Shown here: positions 9,243 to 20,345 of the stretch, one piece after another
How positions within the stretch are numbered: position 1 is the first letter of the stretch
How the letters are laid out: each line of letters begins with the position of its first letter
From: Neocallimastix lanati (nom. inval.)
Lineage: Eukaryota > Neocallimastigomycota > Neocallimastigomycetes > Neocallimastigales > Neocallimastigaceae
Reading direction: 5' to 3'
Length of the DNA: 21,000 bases
Assembly: GCA_016946835.1 (NCBI GenBank)
Contig: JACVTC010000008.1
Location: 744,001 to 765,000 of the forward strand
Made by a program: the position numbers and the translations under genes
The notes under the pieces: model-generated
Seen by the model: only the letters and a program-made list of their open reading frames with translations
What the model was told of the DNA's origin: nothing
Database searches by the model: none

Positions 9243-10077
9243 CATGTTATACACTATTTCTATTACTACATGAGAGATGTTAAGTAGTTGTAGTTGGATG
9301 TAATTAAAAAAAAAAAAAAAAAAAAGTTAATTATAAATCACATGTTACCATTAATATTTCATATATATATGTTATTTTTACATTAAATTTTATAATTTTT
9401 TAAATGAATCAACCAATAAATTTTAAGCATCTTTAATTAATATATAAGATAAACTTTAATTCTAACCATACAAAAAAAATTAGATTAATTATCAATTTAG
9501 AAATAATCCAATCTAGACTTTTCAAAAAAAATTTTTTGATTTAATTTATTTAATATATTAATAATTAATTGTAATAAATATAAAATATATTATTTATGTT
9601 AAATTAATATATTAAATTATATTCATAGTGTATTTAGCAATTATATCTATTTAAATAATAGTTACTGAATAAAATGAATATATATTTAATATGCTTCATA
9701 ATACTAATTAAATATATATTTCTAATATATAAAATAATATTATATAAAATGAAATTATAATAGAATATTATATGAATATATTGAATATGAAATATGAATA
9801 TATTAGAATATAATAGAATATGCACTAAGAATATAATGGAATATATATTAGTATATAATATAAAATATATAAATAATATATAACAAAAAAATAAAGAAAT
9901 AAAAAGAAATAAAAAAAATTTAAAAAATAAAAAATAAAAAAAGAAACAAAAAAATGAAATTATGTAAATTATATAATAAATAAAGTTTGAACGCTTTTTT
10001 TTTTCAAGTTTTTATTCTTTTTTTCCTTTTTACAATTGAAAATTCTTTTTTATATTTCAAAAAAAATTTTTTTTTCT
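8471..10077. other. AT-rich intergenic DNA with microsatellites
   Basis: Contains poly-T tracts (near 8728-8741 and 8778-8799), an (ATCT)n run near 9194-9212 leading into (AT)n and T15, and an A20 run near 9306-9325. A degenerate GAATATAT-rich patch lies at 9640-9860. Two short ORFs here are low-complexity and have no family features. Confidence 0.6.
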
Positions 10078-11640
10078 ATTTATTATTCAATTATTCAATT
10101 ATTTATTAATAAATACTCTTTATTATTATTTATTATTTATTAATTATTATTTATTATTTATTATTTATTATTTTTTATTTATTAATAAATACTCTTTTTA
10201 TTATTTATTATTTATTAATAAATACTCTTATTATTATTTATTATTTATTATTTATTTATCATTCAATTATTTATTATTTATTATTTATTATTCAATTATT
10301 TATTATTTATTATTTATTATTTATTATTTATTATTTATTATTTATTATTTATTATTTATTATTTATTATTTATTATTTATTATTTATTATTTATTATCTA
10401 TTATTTATTATTTATTATTTATTATTTATTATTTATTATTTATTATTTATTATTTATTATTTATTATTTATTATTTATTATTTATTAATTATTATTTATT
10501 ATTTATTAATTATTATTTATTATTTATTATTTATTATTTATTATTTATTATTTATTAATTATTATTTATTATTTATTATTTATTAATAAATACTCTTTTT
10601 TATTATTTATTATTTATTATTTATTAATAAATACTCTTTTTATTATTTATTATTTATTATTTATTTATTATTCAATTATTTATTATTTATTATTTATTAT
10701 TCAATTATTTATTATTTATTATTTATTATTTATTATTTATTATTTATTATTTATTATTTATTATTTATTATTTATTATTTATTATTTATTATTTATTATT
10801 TATTATTTATTATTTATTATCTATTATTTATTATTTATTATTTATTATTTATTATTTATTATTTATTATTTATTATTTATTATTTATTATTTATTATTTA
10901 TTATTTATTATTTATTATTCAATTATTTATTATTTATTATTTATCATTTATTAATAAATACTCTTTTTATTATTTATTATTCAATTATTTATTATTCATT
11001 TATATATTTATTATTTATTATTTATTATTTATTATTTAATATTTATTATTTATTATTAATTATTAATTATTTATTATTTATCATTTATTAATAAATACTC
11101 TTTTTATTATTTATTATTTATTATTTATTATTTATTATTTATTATTTATTATTTATTATTTATTATTTATTATTTATTATTTATTATTTATTATTTATCA
11201 TTTATTAATAAATACTCTTTTTATTATTTATTATTCAATTATTTATTATTCATTTATATATTTATTATTTATTATTTATTATTTATTATTTAATATTTAT
11301 TATTTATTATTAATTATTAATTATTTATTATTTATCATTTATTAATAAATACTCTTTTTATTATTTATTATTTATTATTTATTATTTATTATTTATTATT
11401 TATTATTTATTATTTATTATTTATTATTTATTATTTATTATTTATTATTTATTATTTATTATTTATTATTTATTATTTATTATTTATTATTTATTATTTA
11501 TTATTCAATTATTTATTATTCAATTATTTATTATTGATTATTTATTATTTATTATTTATTATTTATTATTTATTATTATTTATTAAATTATTTATTATTC
11601 AATTATTTATTATTTATTAATAAATACTCTTTATAATTCT
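10078..11640. repeat. Large (TTTATTA)n heptanucleotide array with interspersed markers
   Basis: About 1.56 kb of near-pure heptamer TTTATTA, broken by two recurring markers. ATTAATAAATACTC occurs at 10105, 10181, 10214, 10582, 10623, 10950, 11087, 11204, 11341 and 11616; ATTCAATTATT occurs many times. Two higher-order duplications are visible: a 254-bp block (10942 onward repeated at 11196) and a block of about 409-423 bp (10214-10398 repeated at 10623-10821). Shifts of 14 bp between markers equal two heptamers, so slippage acts on top of block duplication. No coding sequence. Confidence 0.93.
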
Positions 11641-12045
11641 TTTTAATATTTATTTTAATTATTTATTAATAATATTAAATACTTATTATTTATTGCTTAT
11701 TATTTATTATATATTATTTCATTATTTAATTTTATATAATTAATTTATAAAATTTAATTAACTTCATATATTATATAATTTTATATTAATATATATGAAA
11801 TAAAATAAAAAAAAAAAAGGAAAGAGAATTTAAGAGATTCTCATTTCATATGGTATTTTTCCATTATTTCAATTTTTACTTTTTTTTTTTTTTTTTTATA
11901 AAAAAAAGTTTTTTATTTTATTTTTTTATTTTTTTGAAAATAATAATAATAAAAAAAATAATAAAAAAAATAAAAAAATAAAATAAAAAACTTTTTTTTG
12001 AAAATAATAATAATAAAAAAAATAATAAAAAAAATAAAAAAATAA

Positions 12046-12077
<32 letters not shown>

Positions 12078-12560
12078 AACAAACAAACAAAAAAAAAAGA
12101 TAAAAGATAAATCTTTTTTATTTATTATTTTTATTAAAAAATAATTTATTCTTGTTATTAATAAGGATAATTAATGTATGTTGTTTATTTAATTTTTTTT
12201 TTTTTTTTAAAAAGAAAAAGACATTTAATTTTATAAACGTAAACATCATTTTTATTTATTTATTTATTTATTTTTTTTTAAACAAATATAAACAAATTTT
12301 CAATTTAATATTTTAATTAAAATAATCAAATATTAACAATTTATATATATATATATATATTATATTATTTATAATTTTATATTTAATAATATTATAAATA
12401 ACCTTTTTTTTTATATTGTAATATTATATTAAATTATAGAAAAAGGAAAAAGATATAATTGGAAAGAAAAAAAAAAAAAGAAATCAGTAATATCAGTAAA
12501 AGGAGAAAAAAATAATAAGAACAATAAGCAGTTATTTATTTATTTATTTATTTATTTTTT
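11641..12560. other. AT-rich intergenic DNA upstream of the transporter gene
   Basis: Contains a direct repeat of about 45 bp rich in AATAATAATAAAAAAAATAATAA (near 11936-11985 and 11997-12046) and several homopolymers. A (TTTA)n run is at 12535-12555. No gene is seen. Confidence 0.6.
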
Positions 12561-12572
12561 TTTTTTTTGGTT

Positions 12573-12619
12573 TCGTTATAGTGAAATACTACACGAAAAA
12601 AGATACCTTACTATAACGA
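12573..12619. promoter_or_regulatory. 10-bp perfect hairpin between poly-T tracts
   Basis: TCGTTATAGT at 12573-12582 and ACTATAACGA at 12610-12619 are perfect inverted repeats with a 27-nt loop. The loop holds ACTA at 12588-12591, which could pair instead with TAGT at 12579-12582, so two folds compete. The element is less AT-rich than all its surroundings and is flanked by T runs on both sides, about 490 bp upstream of the transporter ATG. A regulatory role is inference. Confidence 0.4.
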
Positions 12620-12817
12620 TTCTTTTTTTTTTTTTTTATATTTATTTTATTTTTTGCCATATATAATAAATATTTAAAATTAATATTATTTAAGAAATTT
12701 CAATAAAAATTATAATTTTTTATTGGAAATTTTATTTTTTTATTATTTTTTTTAATAATATATATATACAAATATTTGTAAATAAAAAATATATACATTT
12801 TTATTTAATATAAAATC

Positions 12818-12850
<33 letters not shown>

Positions 12851-12970
12851 GAAATTCACCCAAATTGTAGTAATATAACATTAATTTAATAACAATTAAT
12901 ATTGTGTATAAGCAATTATATAAAATTAATTTAATATAATCACAAGATTTTTTTTTTTTTTTTTTTTTTT
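12818..12970. promoter_or_regulatory. A29 and T23 tracts in the transporter 5' region
   Basis: Uninterrupted A29 at 12818-12846 and T23 at 12948-12970 lie 140-290 bp before the ATG. Long poly(dA:dT) tracts usually exclude nucleosomes in fungal promoters, so this is the likely core promoter region. No convincing single TATA box can be picked in such AT-rich DNA. Confidence 0.4.
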
Positions 12971-13110
12971 GAAAAAAAATAATTAAACCAAGAAAATATA
13001 TATAAATAATTTATAATTAAATAAAGAAATTTATATATTAAAAAAAATAATTAAGAAAATTAAAATATTTATTCATCAAAAATAATTGTAATAGCTCTCT
13101 CTACATAAAA

Positions 13111-13667
13111 ATGTATCATATTTCATTATCAAATAATTTTTTTTCTGAAATATTATATCTTTGGGTTTATCGTTTAATATACCTTTGTAAAAATAAAGAT
13201 TTTTCAGAGTTAAAATTTCATTTAGGAAAAAATGATTCTGCTAAAAAATCAGGTAAAGATTTACATAATTCTTGGAAAAAAGAGGTAGAAAAACATCAAA
13301 GAGATCCTTCAATATTAACAGCTTTATTTAGAGCTTTTGGAAAAGGTTTTGCTTTATTATCAATATGGGAAATATTATGGATAGTTTTCACCTGGACAGG
13401 ATTTTATTGGTTAGTGAAAAAAGGTATACAGTTTGCTGAATCACATAAGCGAGGAACAGCAGAGGAATATACAGGTTATATGATTGCAGGCTCTTTCCTT
13501 TTGACATTTATTTTTTCAACAATATGCCATTATCAACTTCATTTTCAATGTACTAAAATAGGTATAAGGGTAAGGATAAAAAAATTAAATTAATAATAAT
13601 AATAATCATAATAATATTATTAATAATATTAGTTTTTGAAATATTATAAAGAATGAATTGTAATAAT

Positions 13668-13760
<93 letters not shown>

Positions 13761-16700
13761 TTTTGAAATATTATAGAGAATGAATTATAATAATTAAAAA
13801 TTTCTAAATAATAAATTCATCCTTATTATAAATAATAATCAATATTAGCAATTAATCTTAATTTATTATATTATTTCAATTTTTTATTTCAGGTAAGATC
13901 TGGATTAATGGTATTAATTTATAGAAAATTATTAACTCTTAGTGCATTAACAAACGGTATGGGAAATATTGTGAATTTAATATCCAATGATTGTAATAGA
14001 ATTGCTGAAGTTTGTGTCAATCTTCATTATTGTTGGTCTTCAATTGTAGAAGCTGTTCTTGTATGTGTATTAGCTTATTTAGAAATTGAAAAATCATCCT
14101 TACCAGCTATTGGAATTATATTAGTAATATTTATACCTTTTCAAGTTTACTTCGCAATTAAGACTTCATCCCTCACTTTTAAATCTACAAAGAATATTAA
14201 GGATCGTGTTCATCTCATGTCAGAAATATTGACTGTTATAAAGTTAATTAAATTTTATGCTTGGGAGCGTTATTTTGAGGATAAAGTAAATGATATTAGG
14301 GTAAAAGAAGTGAACAAAATTAAACAAATTATTTTTAGTCGTTGTAAATCATTAATCGTTGTATTCGTAGCACCAATGATCTCAACTCTTTTCTCTTTAG
14401 TTCTTTACTATGCCATTAAGAAAGAAACCATGTCACCAACCATTACTTTTACCATTCTTTCGATTTTTAATAGTCTACGTTACCCACTTTCTTTATTGCC
14501 AACCGCTATTCGTAGTATTGGGGATGCCTATATATCTATTAGAAAAATTGATAAATTCTTCGTTTTACCCGAAACTTTTAATAATGGTATTGAAAATTAT
14601 GAAATATACAATGAAAGTAAGCAGGATGTGGCCATTTTTATGAAAAATGCTAAATTCTGTTATGATCATGATAACCCCATTAAACTTGGTTATCTCAATA
14701 TTATGATTCGTAGAGGAGATAAAATTGCTGTCGTAGGTGAAATTGCTACCTGTGTTAATTTCATGGATGCTTTATTGGGACAATTGATTTTAAAGTCGGG
14801 TACTGCCTATATGAATGGTAAGGTAGGATTTATATCCCAGCAACCATGGATAGTGAAGGGTTCTCTCAGAGATAATATTACCTTGGGTAGTACTTTTGAT
14901 GAAATATTATATAATAGAGTATTAACACTAACCTTCCTAAGCTATGATGTTGCCCGTATGGATCCTAAAGATCTTAATAATCTTACGGATGACAATCTTA
15001 ATCTTTCTCACAACTTTAAACAAAGAATTTGTATTGCTCGTTGTCTTTACAGTCAACCCGATATTGTAATCTTGGATGATCCCTTCTTAAATTTTGAATA
15101 TCCTATTGAGGGACTTCTCTTCCGTAATTGTATTGAAGAATTCTTACATGATAAAACGGTCATCATGTTTACCTGTGATAAGAAATACCTAAAGCCATTT
15201 GATCAAGTTTTGATTATGGATAATGGTGCGATCATTGAATGCGATAACTATGACAACTTAAAGAAACTGAAAGTTATTCAACTTCAAAATGATATTCTTA
15301 ATTTAGAGGAGGAAACTACAGAGCCCGATATTAATGCTGATATATTTGATTTAAAATCTAATATTGAGCTCGATAATGAATTAACGGTGAGTCATTTTCA
15401 ATTAAAGAATAATAGAGATTTTAATGAGCATACCTTTTCTAAAGCTATCGAAAATAATCATACTTTTATTAATGGTGTTCGTCAAAAATCAATTCATCAA
15501 GATACCGTGTATAAAACCATTGAACAAAATCAAATGACCATTCATACTGTGAATAGTGTCAACATTAATCAGGTACCCTCCTCTGACGAAAATATTCCTA
15601 CCAAGTTAAGATATATGGAAACCTATAAGAATTACATTAAAACTTCTCCAGGTTTCTTGTTGACTATACTGATGGTCGTGATCTTTTTCGCCGTTCATTC
15701 CATTCGTTTTTACAGTGATTATTATTTGAAAGGTTTCATCGATAAAGCCTATGAAAATGAATATATCTATATCTATGCCGTATTAGCCGTGGCATTAATT
15801 ATCGGTGTCACGCTCAGAGGATTGTTCTTCTCATGGGTAACCTTAAAGAAGAGTGTTGCCTATCATAATGGAATTTTGAAGGCCGTCTTAAATGCACCGA
15901 TGATTTTTTTTGCTAATACTCCGGTAAGCTCCATTTTAACCGTATTTGCTAAGCATCTCTTCTTAGTGGATGAATATTTACCTGATTCTTTAATTCAATT
16001 CCTCTACTATTGCCCATTAGTTCTTGGTACCGTCGTTATTGTCTGCCTCTTTGTTCCCTATTTTTGGGCTACACTTCCCGTATATGCTATCCTTATTGGC
16101 TTAGTATTGAAATATTCAAAATCCGTGGAGCATCGTCTTCAACTTCAGGATGGTCAAACGAAAACAGATCTTTTTTGTCATATTACAAAGACGTTGGATG
16201 GTCTTCGTTACATAAAGATCTATAAGCTTCATAAAAATTTTGAAAAAGATTTTAAACACTACATTGACGCCAACCATAAGTATTTCTTATCCATGTCCTC
16301 CGTTCAAACCTGGAAATCCTTTAATATTGATCTGGTGGCCTCATTATTCATCTTCTTAACCGCGTTATTTATTGTCCTCTTCAAGGAGACGACCTTCCTC
16401 TTCACTAAAAAAATAACTCCAGCCGTAGCCGGTCTCAGTTTAACGAATGCTGTCTCCATTATTCTCTACTTACCATGGCTCTTCCGTACGATATATGATG
16501 TTCATAACGCCATGACCAGTTGTGCCGCCCTTCAAACCTATTCCAGTCGTATTCCGAAGGAAGAAGATCCGGATAAAAAGTTTATTGATGTTCCTAAAGG
16601 TTGGCCTGCTGAAGGTAAAATTGAATTTGAAGATGTAGAGGTTCGTTACTATCGTTACACCGGTGCCGTCTTAAAATCCATTTCGTTCACTATTTTCCCA

Positions 16701-17975
16701 AGAGAAACCATTGGTATTATTGGTTCAAGTGGTAGTGGTAAAACGACCTTAATGATGGGATTGTTAAGAATGTTAGAACTTTCGGAAGGAAGTATTCTTG
16801 TGGATGGTATTGATATAAAGGAGATGCGATTGGAGACTCTAAGAAGTAATATTGGTATTATTCCTCAGGAACCCGTATTATTTGCCGGTACGGTTCGTTC
16901 TAATTTAGATCCATTTAATGAATACCCCGATAATGAATTATGGGATGCTCTTCGAAAGGTTTCCCTCTACGATGACATACAAATGTTACCACAAAAATTA
17001 GAGACCGCCATTATTGATAATGGTAGAAACTTTTCTCTTCTACAATGTATGCTCTTTATGATTGCTAGAATTATTGTATTGAATAATAATATTGTTGTCT
17101 ATGATGAATCGGTCGTCCCGTTGGATGAAATGGCAGAAAGAAAGATTGAACAAATTATTCATTCTGTTTTTAAGGATAAGACCCTTCTGATTATATCGAA
17201 TAAATTTAGACATGCCGTGAAGGCCGATCGTGTCATGGTGATGGAAAATGGTAAAGTTAAAGAATTTGATACACCCAAGAATTTATATTTAAATCCGGAA
17301 AGTTATCTCTTTAAGCTCTTTGATTCGATTACTAATGATCCACAAATTATAGAATTCAAGAATAAAATGAAAGAGGAAGAAGAAGAAGCCGCTTTCTTAG
17401 AGGAAGCCAGAATGGAAGAAGAACTTTATGGAGAAAGAAATTCTAATGGCATGAATATGAATTTTAATGATAGTAATAATAATAACAGTAATAACGGTAA
17501 TAATAATAACAGTAGTAATAATAACAGTAGTAATGATAACAGTAGTAGTAATAATGACAGTAGTAATAATAGTAGTAATAATAATGATACCAATAGTAAT
17601 TATAAAAATTCGTTAAATCGTTCTCTTTCACGAACGAATAGTCTCTCCTCCTACATGAATGTAGCTATGCCAAAATCTTTAGAAAATGTATTTACTAATC
17701 CAAATGCGCCTACCACGACCAATAGAAGTAATAGTAACTTGAATAGTAATAGTAATAATAATAGTAATAGTAATAGTAATAGTACTAGCACAAGTAATAC
17801 TATTAATAATATTTATAGTAATTCTAGGAGTAGAAGTAATAGTAACACTCAAAGTAACAGTAATAGTATTACGTTAAATACATCAAAATCAAATTCTTAT
17901 TCTTCGCTTAGTCGAATTTTTAAACCACCTTCTTCTCCATCAACCCCTAAATCAAAATCTTTAGGAACTTCCTAA
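13111..17975 (+). CDS. ABCC (MRP)-type full ABC transporter with degenerate ATP sites
   Basis: Coding is join(13111-13569, 13893-17975), 1513 residues, usual for an MRP without TMD0. The start is the first ATG after an in-frame TAA at 13048. TMD1 spans about residues 70-360 (TM1 80-102 and TM2 120-142 in exon 1; FYAWE 274-278). NBD1 is about 398-615, an acidic linker about 615-730, TMD2 about 740-1020, NBD2 about 1060-1290. NBD1 has GEIATCVN at 435-442 for GxxGxGKS, LSHNF (524-528) for LSGGQ, D548-D549 in Walker B, and C581 for the H-loop His. NBD2 has intact GSSGSGKT (1097-1104), Q1145 and D1224-E1225, but FSLLQ (1200-1204) for the signature and N1256 for the H-loop His. An acidic helix near 1311-1335 and an Asn/Ser-rich tail follow. 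ABCC proteins export conjugates at plasma or vacuolar membranes; here ATP hydrolysis is doubtful. Substrate unknown. Confidence 0.92.
13570..13892 (+). other. Intron of the ABC transporter gene, 323 bp
   Basis: Donor GTAAGG follows codon AGG (Arg153), and the acceptor TTTATTTCAG precedes GTAAGATCT. Joining them keeps frame and restores the family-typical block G-I-R-V-R-S-G-L-M-V-L-I-Y-R-K. The intron carries an (AAT)n microsatellite at about 13668-13758, flanked by direct repeats of TTTTTGAAATATTATA-(A/G)AGAATGAATT near 13633 and 13759. Retention would end the protein after 160 residues. Starting translation at the ATG at 13908 would lose TM1-TM2. Confidence 0.9.
17460..17885 (+). repeat. 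AAT/AGT trinucleotide tracts coding an Asn/Ser-rich tail
   Basis: Two in-frame low-complexity tracts (about 17460-17600 and 17730-17880) of AAT, AAC and AGT codons encode Asn/Ser runs at residues about 1344-1391 and 1433-1480. They are separated by a more complex segment with RSLSRTNSLSS. The last residues are Ser/Pro/Lys-rich. This is beyond the normal ABCC C-terminus and probably disordered. Confidence 0.9.
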
Positions 17976-18205
17976 TAATTCACACCTCTTTCAAGAAACA
18001 TTTATTAAAGTTAAAAGAAAAAAAAAAAAAAAAAAAAAATTGAAAATTAAAAAAATAGGAAAAAAAAAATAATCAAATAGACGATACATAGTTAAAGGGA
18101 AAAAGAAAGGAAAAATAAAAGTAAAAGAAAGAAAAAAAATTATTTATTGTTAAGTAAAACTAGATAAGATAGATTAGCCCTTAAATTTTAAATAAATAAA
18201 TAAAA

Positions 18206-18242
<37 letters not shown>

Positions 18243-18960
18243 AGAGAATAAAAAATAATTAAAATTAAAAATAAAAAATATAAAAATAAAAAAAAAAAAT
18301 TATAGAAAAAAATTAAATAAAATTAAATAAAATAAAATATATAATATAAATATATATATATAAATAAAATAAAATAAAATAAATGTATATTTTTTAGTTT
18401 TATTTTAATTTTTTATAAATTATTTATATTTTTTAATGTTAATCATAAATAAATAAATAATAAAATAAATAAATAAATAAATAATAATAATAATTTATTT
18501 TTTTCCTTTCTTTTCTTCTTTTTTTTTTTTTATATTAAATAGAGAAGGAAAAAAAAAATTAAAATAAAAGTAAAAAAAAAAAAATAATAATAATAAAAAT
18601 TAAAATAAAATTAAAATAAAAATAAAATAAAAAAAGAAAAAATAAAAAAAAAAAAAAAAAAAAAAAAAACTAAAATATAAAATAATTAATATTAAAATTA
18701 AAATAAAAATAAAAATAAAAATAAAAATAAAATAAAATAAATAAAAATAAAATAAAATAAAAATAAAATAAAATAAATTTTTTTTTTACTATATAATGAA
18801 CAAAAACAATAAACGAAATATTTAAAATAAAAATAAATTAAAATAAAAATAAATTAAAATAAAAATAATACATATACATATACATATACATATATATATA
18901 CATCATATATAAATAAAATAAAATAAAATAAAAATAAAATAAAAATAAATTTTTTTAAAG
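17976..18960. other. A-rich 3' flank of the transporter gene
   Basis: No gene is seen. The + strand is strongly A-biased over T, with several A runs (including about A30 near 18210-18239 and A20 near 18649-18669), then AAAATAAAAT-type repeats and CATATACATA near 18870-18905. The first 200 bp probably hold the 3' UTR; poly(A) signals cannot be singled out because AATAAA-like hexamers are everywhere. Confidence 0.6.
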
Positions 18961-18989
18961 TTTTTCACTCTATATTTTTTTGATTTTAT

Positions 18990-19175
18990 TTCTATATTAT
19001 AATAATAATAATAATATTATTATTTATTATTTGTTATTATTATTATTATATTATTATTATTTGTTATTTATTATTTATTATTTATTATTATATATTATTT
19101 ATTATTATTTATTATTTATTATTTATTATTTATTATTTATAATTTATTATTCAATTATTTATTATTTATTATTAT
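18990..19175. repeat. TTATTAT heptamer array
   Basis: TTATTATT and TTTATTA runs with one ATTCAATTATTTATT marker near 19147. Same family as the 10-11.6 kb array. A 65-residue Leu/Ile/Tyr ORF here is only low-complexity translation. Confidence 0.8.
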
Positions 19176-19850
19176 AACTAATAACCTTTATTTTATTATA
19201 GAATTTTTTAGTATTATTATTTAATGGAGACTTAATTAACATTTTATAATAATTATACTTTTAAATATTCCTTTATTAACTTTTATGATTCTTTACTACT
19301 TTTTAAATTATTATTAGTAAGGAGAAATAAAATTGAAAAATCACTAAAAAATAAAGTAAAAATTTTAAAATAAAAATTTTAAAATTAAAATTAAAATAAA
19401 AAAACGGAAATAAAAAAACGGTCGGATTTTGAATAATTTAATTTATTTTTAATTTATTTTTAATTTACTTATTACGGTTTGTCATCTTTTGAATAAATAT
19501 GGAATAAATATAAATTAAACATTGATCCAATGAGCTTTCAGTATTAAGATAATTTTTTATTTAATTATTTTTTATTTATTTATTTTAACAAATAAAATAT
19601 TTAATTTTTATGTCATTTAAACTTTATTTATTAATAAAATTGATTTATTAACTTTTTTTTCTTTAATTTCTTAAATAATTTTTATTATAAAATTTTAATC
19701 TTATTATTAAATTTAAAAAATTATATTTTTTTTTATATCTTAAACAAATTTTTTTCCTATAATAAATAAATAAATAAATAAATAAAAAGAAATTATAAAT
19801 AATATTAAAAACATTTATTATTATCTATTAATAATAGAATAATGAAATAA
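19176..19850. other. AT-rich intergenic DNA, a more complex patch at 19.40-19.55 kb
   Basis: No coding sequence is supported. AAAAAACGG occurs twice at 19399-19422 and ACGG again at 19474, with a comparatively complex stretch to about 19550. A (AAAT)n run lies near 19762-19786. Confidence 0.5.
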
Positions 19851-19852
19851 TA

Positions 19853-19990
19853 AAAAAGAGTTATTTATTAATAAATAATTGAATAATAAATAATTGAATA
19901 ATAAATAATTGAATAATAAATAATTGAATAATAAAACGGAGAATTTATTAATAAATAAAAATTAAATAAATAATAAATAATAATAAAAAT
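19853..19990. repeat. 15-bp tandem repeat with GAGTTATTTATTAAT start
   Basis: After AAAAAAGAGTTATTTATTAAT at about 19853, the 15-mer TAATTGAATAATAAA repeats about four times to 19935. This is the reverse-complement orientation of the arrays at 8.3 and 10-11.6 kb. Confidence 0.85.
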
Positions 19991-20345
19991 GCTAAATGAA
20001 AATAAATATAAAAATATAATTTAAAAGTTATAATTAAATAATAACAAAAAGATATAATTTAAATAATAAATAAATAAATAATATATAACATCTAATAAAA
20101 GTAATTGATTATATAAAGATATAATAAATATACATTGAATAAATAATTAATAATTAATAATATACAAAATATAATCATTAATAATTGTATAATAATTAAT
20201 AATAAAATATAATGATAATTATTATAATTGTATAAATGAAAATTGAATAATATTTAATATATATTAATAAATTTTATATTTAATGTAAAAATAAAAAGTA
20301 TTAATTTTAAATGTTATAAATGGCCGTTAATACATAAATATATAT
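19991..20345. other. AT-rich intergenic DNA, nothing recognised
   Basis: Short AATA and TATAAT runs. No ORF, RNA gene or ordered repeat can be supported. Confidence 0.5.

Noticed and set aside
9088-9825. Short ORFs at 9088-9273 (+) and 9634-9825 (-)
   Set aside because: They translate microsatellite and AT runs and show no motif or codon bias.
10078-11640. Telomere or subtelomere repeat
   Set aside because: TTTATTA lacks the G-rich strand of telomeric repeats and the array is internal and interrupted. A centromeric role cannot be judged from sequence alone.
12560-12630. tRNA-like D-arm resemblance (TATAGTG...)
   Set aside because: There is no acceptor stem, anticodon arm or T-loop; only a simple hairpin is supported.
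14410-16225. ORFs at 14410-14643 and 16010-16225
   Set aside because: Out-of-frame shadows within the ABC transporter exon.
18980-19177. 65-codon Leu/Ile/Tyr ORF
   Set aside because: Translation of a TTATTAT heptamer array.
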